Shown here one piece after another: positions 28,693-37,380 of a stretch of DNA of 64,000 nt. Origin of the DNA: Alkalilimnicola ehrlichii (GTDB lineage Bacteria; Pseudomonadota; Gammaproteobacteria; Nitrococcales; AK92). Under the pieces are notes generated by a model. It was not told the DNA's origin, searched no databases, and saw only the letters and a list, made by a program, of their open reading frames with translations. Where the stretch lies: contig NZ_NFZV01000023.1 in the NCBI RefSeq assembly GCF_003399765.1, forward strand, positions 1-64,000, read 5' to 3'. The first letter of the stretch is position 1. Every line of letters starts with the position of its first letter. The position numbers and the translations under genes were made by a program.

Positions 28693-29862
28693 ATGGGGAA
28701 CTGGAATAAAGCAGACGGCATCTTTCCGTGGATGGTCGAACTGCGGCGTAGCATTCACCGCTACCCGGAGTTAGCCTTCGAAGAAGAATTCACCGCCAAA
28801 CGGCTGATGAAGGAATTAGATCGGCTTGGTATTCCTTATGATTACGGCGGCATTGGGGGCGGCGTTGTGGCTCGGCTCGAAGGCGGGCGCTCCCAACCTA
28901 TCGTCGCGCTACGGGCCGAGATGGACGCGCTGCCCGGCAAGGAGACGACGAGTCGGCCGTTCAGATCGGAAGTCGCCGGAAAAATGCACGCCTGCGGCCA
29001 CGATGCACATATGGCCATGGTGATGGGAGCCGCTGCCTTGCTAAAAGCTGACCCGCCGCCAGGCACGGTTCAGTTTATTTTCCAGCCCGCCGAGGAGATA
29101 GGCGGCGGCGCTCGCGAGGTTCTCAAAACGGGCTTGCTCGACGACACGGAAGCCGTCTTCGGTGCCCATGTTACGCAGCAATACATCGTCGGCCAAATCA
29201 TGACCGCGCCCGGCGTGATGACGGCCCAATCGGATAATTTTCGTATCCGTATAAAAGGCAGCGGCGGCCACGGGGCGCGTCCCCATGAAGCGACGGACGC
29301 GATCATCGTTGCCGGCTTACTCATCACCTCAATCCAAACCTTGGTTTCGCGCGAGTCCAATCCATTTCACCCAAATGTGGTTACCATCGGTCGTGTACAA
29401 GCCGGCAGTGCCGCCAATGTCATAGCGGAGGATGCCTTGCTCGAAGGAAGCGTACGCACCACAGCTCCGGCAGCTCGTAACCGAGTACTTAACGGATTGG
29501 AGCGGATGGCGAGAGGTGCCGGTTTAATTCATAACGCGCAAGTGGATGTCGAGTTTCAGGAGGGCTACCCGCCGGTGATCAACACCGCCAACGAAACGGA
29601 CCTAGCACGATTAGCGGCGGCTGAGGTTGTCGGCACCCAGGGGTTGGTGGAGATGGACTTTCCCAGCATGGGATCGGAAGACTTCTCCTATTATCTGGAG
29701 AAAATTCCCGGTTGCTACACTCGCTTAGGAGCGCGCACTCGCGGGCAAGACCCTGTTGCATTACACAGCCCGGCATTCGACATCGACGAGGAAGTGCTCA
29801 AGGTGGGGGCCTGCTATTTTGAGCAGGTTGCGCGAGACGCGCTCGCCACCTACGCCAATTAA
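28693..29862 (+). CDS. M20 family amidohydrolase
   Basis: A cytoplasmic di-zinc amidohydrolase of 389 residues in the M20D group (hippurate / IAA-amino-acid hydrolase type). Metal-binding motifs: MHACGHDAHMAM, FQPAEEIGGGAREVL, and the inserted lid domain with HPNVVTIGRVQAGSAANVI; the C-terminal PSMGSEDFSYYLEKIPG completes the site. It would cleave N-acyl or amide bonds of amino acids. ATG at 28693 comes after a short AT stretch. A YbdK-type ligase starts 11 bases after its stop; the two are likely one operon and could act on related amide substrates. Confidence 0.92.
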   Translation: MGNWNKADGIFPWMVELRRSIHRYPELAFEEEFTAKRLMKELDRLGIPYDYGGIGGGVVARLEGGRSQPIVALRAEMDALPGKETTSRPFRSEVAGKMHACGHDAHMAMVMGAAALLKADPPPGTVQFIFQPAEEIGGGAREVLKTGLLDDTEAVFGAHVTQQYIVGQIMTAPGVMTAQSDNFRIRIKGSGGHGARPHEATDAIIVAGLLITSIQTLVSRESNPFHPNVVTIGRVQAGSAANVIAEDALLEGSVRTTAPAARNRVLNGLERMARGAGLIHNAQVDVEFQEGYPPVINTANETDLARLAAAEVVGTQGLVEMDFPSMGSEDFSYYLEKIPGCYTRLGARTRGQDPVALHSPAFDIDEEVLKVGACYFEQVARDALATYAN

Positions 29863-29873
29863 CGAGGCGCGCT

Positions 29874-31061
29874 ATGGAATTCAAAGCTTCTCCGGCGACG
29901 TCGCTCGGCGCCGAAGTCGAGCTACAGCTACTCGACCGAAACAGTCTCGATCTGGTAGACGGCATTTTACCTTTACTTCAGCGCTGCCCGGATACAACGT
30001 ATATCAAACCCGAGTACCTGCAATTCACCGTGGAGGTCGCATCGAAGGTCTGCCACCATCCCCACGAACTGGAAGAGCATCTGCTCACGCAGATTCGAAT
30101 GCTTAACCATACTGCGTACGACTTGGGGATGAAGCTTGCCGCTTTGGGCACACACCCCTTCTGCTCCCGCCTCGGGCATGTCACACCCTCCCCGCGCTAT
30201 GCGCGCGTCGAAGCCGATACGGGCTATGTTGGTTACACCCAAATTACCTATGCCATGCATGTTCATATCGGCATCGGCTCAGGCGACGAGGCGATTCGCT
30301 TACTACGGCGCATGAGACCCTATTTGTCGGTACTGCTCGCCATCGCCGCCAATTCGCCTTATTGGCGTGGGCTGGATACCGGCTTTGCGAGTTATCGTCA
30401 ACGCGTACTCATGGAGGCGCATGCCTTTGGCACCCCACCGCAACTCGATTCCTGGGAAGCGTTCGAAGCACTGGTACGCGTATCGGAGCGCGCCCACATT
30501 TTCGAGAGCTTTTCCGATATGCACTGGGATCTTCGCCCGCGACCGGACTACGGGACGCTAGAACTGCGGGTAACCGACATCCAACCGACCGTTCACGAGA
30601 ACGTAGCCCTTGCAGCCACAGTGCAAGCATTAGCGAACTACCTTCGTAGCGAGCACTGGCAAGACGGGCCACTACTCGAACTGCCCTTATGGCTTGAGCT
30701 AGAAAATCACTACCGGGCATCGCACCTTGGACTCGATGCCGTTGGTGTCGTCGATACTTACGGCAATACACGGCCGATGACCGATTTAGCGCTCGATCTG
30801 CTGGAACGGATACGGCCGTACGCACAAGAAGCAGACACCGACAACTATCTCGATTGCATCCAAACGCTGGTGGCAAATGGCGGCAATTGCCGCCGACAGC
30901 GGGCGGTCTTCAACCAAACGCACACCTTAAAACCAGTAGTGGCACACGCCGTTAGCCGCCTGGAAGAAGAGCTGCAAGACAGCGCAGCGCCTCCTAGCGG
31001 TCACGTACAAGCGACCTCGCCACTTCATCGGCCCGGAGCGCAGCACCGGCATTGGTCGTAA
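29874..31061 (+). CDS. YbdK-type carboxylate-amine ligase (GCS2 family)
   Basis: A 395-residue protein of the glutamate-cysteine ligase 2 family (YbdK-like). It begins FKASPATSLGAEVELQLLD, with the glutamate-contact region, and has HVHIGIGSGDE and DMHWDLRPRPDYGTLELRVTD, which match the ATP and metal site of YbdK-type enzymes. E. coli YbdK has weak glutamate-cysteine ligase activity, but natural substrates of relatives vary. GAGGCG sits before the ATG. The pairing with the M20 hydrolase (11-base spacing) suggests opposite reactions on one amide bond, or a biosynthetic step plus clean-up. That is inference. Confidence 0.9.
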   Translation: MEFKASPATSLGAEVELQLLDRNSLDLVDGILPLLQRCPDTTYIKPEYLQFTVEVASKVCHHPHELEEHLLTQIRMLNHTAYDLGMKLAALGTHPFCSRLGHVTPSPRYARVEADTGYVGYTQITYAMHVHIGIGSGDEAIRLLRRMRPYLSVLLAIAANSPYWRGLDTGFASYRQRVLMEAHAFGTPPQLDSWEAFEALVRVSERAHIFESFSDMHWDLRPRPDYGTLELRVTDIQPTVHENVALAATVQALANYLRSEHWQDGPLLELPLWLELENHYRASHLGLDAVGVVDTYGNTRPMTDLALDLLERIRPYAQEADTDNYLDCIQTLVANGGNCRRQRAVFNQTHTLKPVVAHAVSRLEEELQDSAAPPSGHVQATSPLHRPGAQHRHWS

Positions 31062-31082
31062 CGAAGAGGCAGGCGGGGCCTG

Positions 31083-33051
31083 TTACGCTTGATCGCTTAA
31101 CAGCTTTCTCGATTCGTCGACAGTGACCGTCACTTTGTCCTCAGGCCCGTCAAATCGGCCAACGCGAGAACGCGGCGGTGTCAATACGAAGGAGCGAACT
31201 CGGTTACGCCCATCGGCTTTCGCTTTATGCAGCGCATCGTCGGCAAAGGATAACAGTATGGCTTCGTGATGCCTTTCTCCCGGAACGATAGAGGCCACAC
31301 CTGCCGTTACCGTCACCGATACCGATTCCCGCTCGGTCTCAAGCACAGCCTGTTCGATCTGTCGGCGAATTTCCTCGGCAAGATGCGCAGCCCCAGCGAG
31401 CGAAGTCTGCGGCATAATCAGCGCGAATATATCCTCGCTAAAACGGGCGATGCTATCGGAGGGACGACTGACAACCGCCTCAATCGTGCGGGCAATATGC
31501 TTCAAACAGGTATCGGCAACGTCCTGGCCGCGTTGATCGAGAAGCAACTTGTAGTGATCGATATCGAGAAAACCAACGCTAACTCGCTTTTTCGCGGAAC
31601 GCGCGGCGCCACTCGGAACGGTAGGATTGATCGAAAAAGCGTCGATTGCCGACCCCGGTCAGAGGGTCGATAAGACTCATGCTCTTTAGCGTTTCATTGG
31701 TCGACGCTACCTTTTGCATCGCCCGCTCAAGTTCTAAGGTACGCTCGGCAACCCGTCGCTCCAGCTTTTCGTTCGCCTCGATTTGAGCTGCCAACAAACG
31801 TTCCTGACTCTCCCGCGCTAAGCGCTCGTGATCCCTCGCTTTCGCCTCGGCGCGCACCTTAGCGACACGTTCCGAATAGTAGCGCCTGACAAGCACGGCC
31901 GAGAGTAAAATGGCTTCGGCAATCACGCCTAACTGCAATCCGTACTCTGTCAGAGGAATCTGCGGCAAAGCACCGAACTTATTCAGAACCAATAACAGCA
32001 CGCCGATACTCACGGCACCCCAAGCGTAAACGGAAAAGCCGTATTCATATCGGCGCTGCATAGGTAATGCGAACAGAATGAGAAAGATCACCACCGCCGA
32101 GATCACACCGGATAAAAACCCGGCAAAAACATTCGCGAAGCCTGGCCCTAACCAGGGCAAACTAAGTAACCCCATAGCCGCAACCGCACCCACCAACTGA
32201 AGCACTCTGGCATAGCGTGGCCGCGTTTTGCGTAAACGCATAGCGTCAATAACGAACAAACTCGCAAAAATCGTACAACTGAACGACAAAAATGCCGGTG
32301 CATGCGCGTTCCACAATGGTGCATTCGGCCAGAGGAACTGATAGCTAAGCCCACTCATCGTGGCACAGAACAGGCCTAGAGAAATCGCAATACCTACATA
32401 GAACAAGTAAGCGCGTTCGCGAAGGATGCTCCACATGAGCAAATTAAAAAGCGCCATGGCACCAATGATGCCGTAGAAAATACCGTGCAGTAGCATGCCA
32501 TGCTGGCTCTTTTGCAACCAGTCGCTGGGTCGCCATAGGCGCAATGGGACCTGTAAAGCACTCGTTGTTTGTACTCGGACAAGAATCGTCAGATCGTTCC
32601 CCTCGCCAAGTTCGACGGGAAAGAGAAACTTGCGATGAAAAAGCTCTCGATTGGCAAAAGGGTACATGCGACCCACTTCGTAATGTCCAACAGCCTTTCC
32701 TCCCGAGTAGACAAATACTTCCATGTTATCGAGCAACGGACCGCCCGCCTCAAGCAGCCAGTCGCCAGGAGATAACGACGACGCCTGCGCAAAGAACCAA
32801 TAGGTGTTCGAAACAAAACCGAAATTCGGAACCTCGCGCCGGCTTCTCGACCAGCTTTCCGGCGGCAGGTTTTTGACCTCCTCAGCCGTCAAGCTCGCGC
32901 GCTCGTCCACGAAATAATAAATATCGGAGAACTTTACATAAGCATTACCGGACGCAGCCAAGCCAGGCTTGAACAACACGGTAACCATCAGCATGATAAG
33001 AACGGCTAAACGGAGCTGCCATCTAGAGCCAGAATGCTTTCCTTGCACCAT
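31083..33051 (-). CDS. 7TM-DISM / GGDEF protein, frameshifted
   Basis: A membrane protein of about 655 residues after repair. A signal/first helix (residues 12-32) and a periplasmic DISM-type domain (residues 35-180) are followed by about seven transmembrane segments (185-390), a coiled coil (about 395-450), and a GGDEF-like domain. The frame breaks at the TTTTT run 31588-31592; removing one base there joins RRAFREK to RVSVGFLDIDHYK. The active-loop position reads RFSEDIF instead of GGDEF, so cyclase activity is doubtful; it may bind or sense instead. It is divergent from acpH. Confidence 0.85.
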
Positions 33052-33480
33052 TTTTATTATTCCGTTAAGGGCCTACACAATTCACATCCTGTGATGCATC
33101 CCATACTATCAAATAAAGCACCTAAAAATGTCGTATGGCTTCTAATATTCAACCGACAAATAAAAAAGAATGTCACACTCTTGCCACGACTGACAACAGT
33201 TATCAAAAATAACAATTTAACCAAATCATTAATAAAAACAATTTCAACATCTTAGCGACGCCATACCCCGTAGACAGGTAGCAGAGAGCGATTCCTGCCG
33301 CTCGGTAGAAGATCTACTACCGGGGAGCGAGCTACAAAACCTAAGGCCGGGCTGTTTCGGCATCCTGTTAGCAGACATCCTGCCAACAACCTCCGAGAAA
33401 GAGAATTCTTAAGCGGAATTTCTAATCATCTCCGTGTAAGATTTCGATATCGTTGTACGATGAATGTACTGAGCTAGCGT
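33052..33480. other. AT-rich promoter region between GGDEF gene and acpH
   Basis: The part next to the GGDEF gene (33060-33250) is clearly AT-rich and should hold its promoter. A hairpin cggtag/ctaccg lies at 33301-33321. Two direct repeats of cgttgtac occur near 33452 and 33478, just before the leader element. No gene was found. Confidence 0.35.
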
Positions 33481-33488
33481 TGTACCTG

Positions 33489-33588
33489 CCCTTCGGGATA
33501 ACAGCCCTTGCGAACCACGCATGCCTGGTTTGCGATCAGGCGCAACGGTCTGCCCCGTCAGTCGAAGGGTTGCGGAGCGCTAGCAACC
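33489..33588 (+). promoter_or_regulatory. Structured leader upstream of acpH (candidate RNA switch)
   Basis: Three stems can be drawn: outer cccttcg (33489-33495) with cgaaggg (33563-33569); an internal stem gcgaacca/tggtttgc at 33530-33553; and a 3' hairpin ggttgc/gcaacc at 33568-33588 whose loop holds GGAG. The outer stem and the 3' hairpin share 33568-33569, so they exclude each other, as in a regulatory switch. I could not match it with a known riboswitch class. It ends 16 bases before the acpH start codon. Confidence 0.35.
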
Positions 33589-33604
33589 TTCCACTAAGGC
33601 CATC

Positions 33605-34189
33605 ATGAACTATCTTGCCCACCTCTATCTAGGCGATAACACCGACCAAGCTTTGGTCGGAAACCTGCTTGGGGATTTCGTTAAGGGACGCATCGACCCC
33701 GCCCAATGGCCGCCGGCGATGGCTCAGGGCATCCTTCTACATCGATTAATCGACAGTTTTACCGACGCGCACCCTATCGTGATCCGCAGCAAAAGCCGCT
33801 TTTCCAGCGACAGGCGACGCTTTGCCGGCATTATCGTCGACGTTTGCTACGATCACTTCCTAGCCAGGCACTGGCATAGGTTCAGCGCAGAACCCTTGCC
33901 GCCTTTCACCGCACGCGTCTACCAAGCCTTGCGCCACTACCATGGCTATTTGCCGCCGCGCCTACGCCAGATTGCTCCGCGTATGGAGCGCGAGAATTGG
34001 CTGTATAGTTATCGGCAGTTCGATACCGCCAGCTTCGTGCTGGATAGAATTGCGCAACGCTTTAAACGCCCCACGCCGTTGCAGGGCGCGGGCCAGGAGG
34101 CGGCTTTGCACTATGAAGCACTGGAAGCCGATTTCCTGGCTTTCTTCCCCGACGCTATTTGCTATGCGCGAGCAAAGATGACTACGTAG
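33605..34189 (+). CDS. acpH: Acyl carrier protein phosphodiesterase (AcpH)
   Basis: AcpH removes the phosphopantetheine arm from acyl carrier protein. The 194-residue product has the family start MNYLAHLYLGD, the metal-site pattern HRLIDSFTDAH and a VDVCYDHFLARHW block; length matches the 193 of E. coli AcpH. AAGG sits just before the ATG. The structured leader directly upstream could regulate it. A small acidic protein gene converges 8 bases after its stop. Confidence 0.93.
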   Translation: MNYLAHLYLGDNTDQALVGNLLGDFVKGRIDPAQWPPAMAQGILLHRLIDSFTDAHPIVIRSKSRFSSDRRRFAGIIVDVCYDHFLARHWHRFSAEPLPPFTARVYQALRHYHGYLPPRLRQIAPRMERENWLYSYRQFDTASFVLDRIAQRFKRPTPLQGAGQEAALHYEALEADFLAFFPDAICYARAKMTT

Positions 34190-34196
34190 TTGCCGA

Positions 34197-34373
34197 TTAG
34201 TGCTTGCCTTTGTTGCTTTCTCGGTCAGGCGTTCCGGTTCCATCAACCGGCGTCCACGATGGCGCATCGCTGGCAGGAAACGACTCTTCCGACGCTTCGT
34301 CGACCGCATCCTGCATCGGCTGCTGAGTTGCTACATCCTTCGCCGGTTTAGACTGTTCGTCACGTGGTTTCAT
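34197..34373 (-). CDS. Small acidic protein with ESFPASD motif
   Basis: A protein of 58 residues beginning MKPRDEQSKPAKDVATQQP and containing DEASEESFPASDAPSWTP near the middle to end. The E-S-F-P-A-S-D-x-P-x-W motif is repeatedly seen in short hypothetical proteins from many proteobacteria, sometimes near BON or stress genes; function is unknown. It is highly charged and Ser/Pro-rich, so probably disordered. ATG 34373 fits better than the upstream in-frame start because the extra segment is not family-like. Confidence 0.65.
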   Translation of the reverse strand: MKPRDEQSKPAKDVATQQPMQDAVDEASEESFPASDAPSWTPVDGTGTPDRESNKGKH

Positions 34374-34525
34374 AACGGCTACTCCGCGTCTGCATCCATA
34401 TCCATCTTTCACACTAGCAAAGATCGGCATTTAGGCCGACTTCGGGCTTAGGTTTGCTAGTACTCGATCTCTCTTCGCAAGCGGGTGCAACACGCCCTTC
34501 CTACCCACAACGGCCTTAGCGGGCC

Positions 34526-34723
34526 TCAGGCGCCACCCACGCCGGCTATAATCATCCCTGTCCCACCGCAGTTGGCGCACCGACGCCCCTTCAGACGCCC
34601 GCTGCCTGAACACTGCGGACACAGGGTCTCTCCGGTGTCAGGAGTACCTGGAGGCGCCTGGTCCCCGGGGTTCATATCCGTGGGGGGCATTTGCCCCCGA
34701 TGACGACGCTCGGTCAGCGGCAT
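34526..34723 (-). CDS. Small zinc-ribbon-like protein (two CxxCxGxG motifs)
   Basis: A 65-residue protein with CPQCSGSGRL and CANCGGTGM, two CxxCxGxG-type motifs as in the DnaJ zinc-binding region. The four cysteines probably bind one zinc. The N-terminal half is polar, proline-rich and lacks hydrophobic helices. Similar tiny proteins are found scattered in bacteria as hypothetical zinc-finger proteins or DnaJ fragments. It is isolated here. The role may be protein or RNA binding, but nothing in the neighbourhood fixes it. Confidence 0.65.
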   Translation of the reverse strand: MPLTERRHRGQMPPTDMNPGDQAPPGTPDTGETLCPQCSGSGRLKGRRCANCGGTGMIIAGVGGA

Positions 34724-34749
34724 CGAACTACTCCTTCTTTATCAACCAT

Positions 34750-34950
34750 TTGAAAGTACCATCGCCTGTTTTCGTACTTGGTACATCTGTTGTTGGGTTG
34801 CTTTTCGCCCAGGCAAGCCACGGTTTTGCGCAAACCGTTGTCGCAACGACAAGCGCATGCGATACAAAGAAAAGTTCAGCGCTCGGCAAACCGGCCGTCA
34901 AAGAAACACCGTCCTATCTCATCACGCATGACCAAAGGAATACGGCATAA
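34750..34950 (+). CDS. Possible small secreted protein
   Basis: A possible gene of 66 residues: MKVPSPVFVLGTSVVGLLFA looks like a signal peptide with a cleavage site near SHGFAQ, followed by a short polar tail. It has an ATG but no clear ribosome site, and it could be chance. No family is recognised. It lies between two real genes and reads the same way as the DUF2914 gene, 57 bases before it. Confidence 0.25.
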   Translation: MKVPSPVFVLGTSVVGLLFAQASHGFAQTVVATTSACDTKKSSALGKPAVKETPSYLITHDQRNTA

Positions 34951-35007
34951 TTCGGGGAGCGACCGAACGGCGCTATACGACAGCAAGAAAAAGTAAAGGT
35001 TAGCCTC

Positions 35008-35481
35008 ATGACAACGACAAACCAAGCAGCTACCCCCCTAGCGGTCAACGCTAAAACTTACCTAGCACGGCTAGCGGTATTACTCTCGGCGCTTTACTGC
35101 TTGACGGTATGGCCAAACCTGGCATCGGCAGAGGAAGCGGCAGGTAGCTGGCGCGGCGGTTGGGTGGAACGCGCGTTATTTACGTCTGCGATCGCGGAGC
35201 GCGAACCCGTCGACGCGTTAAAACATCTTCGTGGCGACGCCGATCACGTTTACTTCTTCACCGAGTTACGCGATATGAGCGGCCTGACGATTGCCCATCG
35301 CTGGGAGCGCGAAGGTGTGGTCGAGGCGGAAGTCTCGTTCGCGGTGGGCGGTCCGCGGTGGCGTGTCTGGTCGCGTAAAGGTTTGGATGCGGAGCAGGAA
35401 GGCCGCTGGCGCGTCAGCGTTGTCAACCAACTGACCGATGAAACGTTGATGGAGCTATTCCTCGACTACGGCGAGGAATAG
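35008..35481 (+). CDS. DUF2914 domain protein, exported
   Basis: A 157-residue protein with an N-terminal signal or anchor (residues 20-42, ending near LASA) and a C-terminal DUF2914-like domain, recognised by VERALFTSAIAEREP, VYFFTELRDMSG and HRWEREG, then a conserved RWRVSVVNQ segment. Proteins with this domain are periplasmic or membrane-bound and of unknown function; in other species the domain is fused to peptidoglycan- or glycan-related modules. ATG 35008 has AAAGG some 10 bases upstream. It converges with the PilZ gene. Confidence 0.8.
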   Translation: MTTTNQAATPLAVNAKTYLARLAVLLSALYCLTVWPNLASAEEAAGSWRGGWVERALFTSAIAEREPVDALKHLRGDADHVYFFTELRDMSGLTIAHRWEREGVVEAEVSFAVGGPRWRVWSRKGLDAEQEGRWRVSVVNQLTDETLMELFLDYGEE

Positions 35482-35498
35482 CGAAACGGCGCACCGTT

Positions 35499-36113
35499 TC
35501 AGAAACGCTCAAAAATATACCGGCGCAGGGCAGCTTCCGCCGGGTGGTCAAGCCTGTCGAAACGCAGGGCCAGCTGCTGGCGATCCTGCGTTTCGTCCTC
35601 GAACTGGATACGCACCACGGTGGCCGAGAAGGTCACCGGTGCGCTTACCGGCAGTTCCAGCACGATATTTTCGATCCGATCGCCAATCGTAATCGAACGG
35701 TCGGTACGGCAACTCATACGCAAACCGCTGGTGGAAACATCGAGCACGTGCGCATCGCGAACCGTAAGCGCCGGGTCATGCACTCTCACCTCCCCCGGCC
35801 CCGGCCAGACACGCACATCGCGCTCTCGCCCCCGTTGGTCGATTACTTTCGGCAGCACTAAGCGCAGACCTTGTTTGCCGTCCACACCGTCGGTTTCTAG
35901 CTGAAAACGCAGGCGATGCGTACCGTCTGTCGCAATCACCTCCGTTTTCATGTTCTTAAGAACGGCCAGTAGCCGCTCCCGATCCAGGCCCAACGCTTCT
36001 AACTGTATCACCCCGGTGGCTTCGTCGTTCTCTAGCGCTTTGTCCGTATTTTCGAACAGCTCACGCAGGAAAACGCGCTCCTCTTCGCTGAGGTACCCCG
36101 TCGAATCCGACAT
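35499..36113 (-). CDS. PilZ domain protein
   Basis: A 204-residue cytoplasmic protein. The C-terminal half (about residues 90-200) is a PilZ domain with DVSTSGLRM (the D-x-S-x-x-G cyclic-di-GMP loop), and an Arg-rich segment RGRERDVRVWPG before it may supply the RxxxR contact. The N-terminal 80 residues form helices (EERVFLRELFENTDKALE) of unknown role. It likely binds cyclic-di-GMP and would be a receptor for the HD-GYP, EAL and GGDEF enzymes in this window. Confidence 0.85.
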   Translation of the reverse strand: MSDSTGYLSEEERVFLRELFENTDKALENDEATGVIQLEALGLDRERLLAVLKNMKTEVIATDGTHRLRFQLETDGVDGKQGLRLVLPKVIDQRGRERDVRVWPGPGEVRVHDPALTVRDAHVLDVSTSGLRMSCRTDRSITIGDRIENIVLELPVSAPVTFSATVVRIQFEDETQDRQQLALRFDRLDHPAEAALRRYIFERF

Positions 36114-36351
36114 CCCCTACACCCCTCCATAGCCATTACGAGAAGACTATAATTTACGTACTCAGCGGGCCGCGACCGGCCATTAACAACTGCGAGGTGC
36201 GCCTTGTCGAAAACCGGCCGCTTATCTCTGAGTTCGTAATGAAGTTATGCAGACCGCTAGCGTCTTATAGTCTCTCGCGCAATCCAAGCCGCTAAGCGCT
36301 TAACATTAGCATATTGCTGAAAATATTCAGCAAAACGCGTGTATGGCGCGC

Positions 36352-36809
36352 TTACGCCGTCTGCTCCGTCGGGCGGGAGAGCAAGAAATGGCTGCGCGCC
36401 GTTGCGACCGGCTTGGCCGGATCGGACTGCCAAGTACGAATCGAAACGTTAGCCACGCGTTGCCCTTGCCGGAGCACCTCGCACTCGGCAAAAATCGTCT
36501 CTGGCCGACCCGGTCGCAAATAATCGATGGAAAAATCGATAACTTTAGGAAGAAAATCGCTTTCCATATTCCATAAGATTTGGAGCAGCGCCGAATGCTC
36601 CATAAAGGCGCCGATGACGCCGCCATGCAAGGCAGGCAATCGATAGTTACCGACATTCTGCTCCCGAAACGGCAGCTTGAACACCAGCTGCGGCCCGCGC
36701 GCCTCGGCAACTTCCATTCCGATCAAACGGGCATAGGGTACAAAGTCGATAATGGCCTTTAAGTCGCCCCGCTCGCGAGCATCGGCAAAAACCGGGAAAG
36801 TTCTTGCAT
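36352..36809 (-). CDS. PaaI-type thioesterase A, frameshifted
   Basis: A hotdog-fold thioesterase of the PaaI type, about 152 residues when repaired. The core has GNYRLPALHGGVIGAFMEHSA, where the HGG loop and the Glu belong to the active-site region. As given, the only in-frame ATG starts inside the domain at 36726. An ATG at 36809, with AGGAG 8 bases upstream, gives MQELSRF; one T missing from the run at 36787-36791 (A on the plus strand) would connect it to FADARERGDLKAIIDFVPY, the usual N-terminus. It overlaps in context with the thioesterase B gene 4 bases upstream; together they look like a tandem operon. Confidence 0.78.
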
Positions 36810-36813
36810 GTGC

Positions 36814-37292
36814 TTACTCCTGCACCATGATGCCTTGTCGACTGCCGGTTCGCATAAAGCTGCTCACACTCGCAGCAACCGCCTGCGGATCACCCTCGTG
36901 ATACGCTTCACAACGTACGAAAGCAATATTCGGCGTAATACGGTAACACTCGGCGCGGGCAAACAAGTCTTTATGCGGCTGCGGCGAACGCAAATAATCG
37001 ATTCGCAAATCGAGCGTCGCCACCATTTCCGGCTCCGGCAGGCTGGCAAACACCGCCGTGCCGCTGGTTTGATCGATCAATGTTGTCAGCACCCCGCCGT
37101 GCAATACGCCACTACGAGGATTGCCAACCAAATTCACGCTATAAGGCAGGCGGGCAATCGCTGTATTATTGCCGAAATCGACTAATTCCATGCCTATTAC
37201 GGCGGAATGCGGAATTAAGCGAAAAAACTCTTTCGCCCGGCGGTATTGAACGGAATTATCCGAACTCGCCGATGTAGCCGTTTTTGGGTCAT
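36814..37292 (-). CDS. PaaI-type thioesterase B, frameshifted
   Basis: A second PaaI-like hotdog thioesterase, about 159 residues when repaired. Core: GNPRSGVLHGGVLTTLIDQTSG with the HGG loop. The in-frame ATG at 37191 lacks the normal N-terminus. An ATG at 37292 begins MTQK, and one A missing from the run at 37281-37285 (T on plus) would join it to a plausible start ending in RRAKEFFRLIPHSAVIGMEL. The stop (TAA) lies just before thioesterase A, whose ribosome site is inside the end of this gene. The pair may act on different acyl-CoAs; unknown. Confidence 0.78.
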
Positions 37293-37380
37293 AACAAACT
37301 CGCCTATCCTCTTGCCGAAGCCCCCGATTTTGCCCTATCCGGCCATCAACAAGCCAGCCCTAATATAGAGCTATACCCGC

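Noticed and set aside
31083..31547. A stand-alone short GGDEF protein
   Set aside because: It begins inside a domain and joins exactly with the upstream frame when one base of a homopolymer is changed.
33489..33588. Identifying the acpH leader as an SAH riboswitch
   Set aside because: A short GCAACGG-like stretch is present, but the rest of the SAH consensus and a relevant gene are missing.
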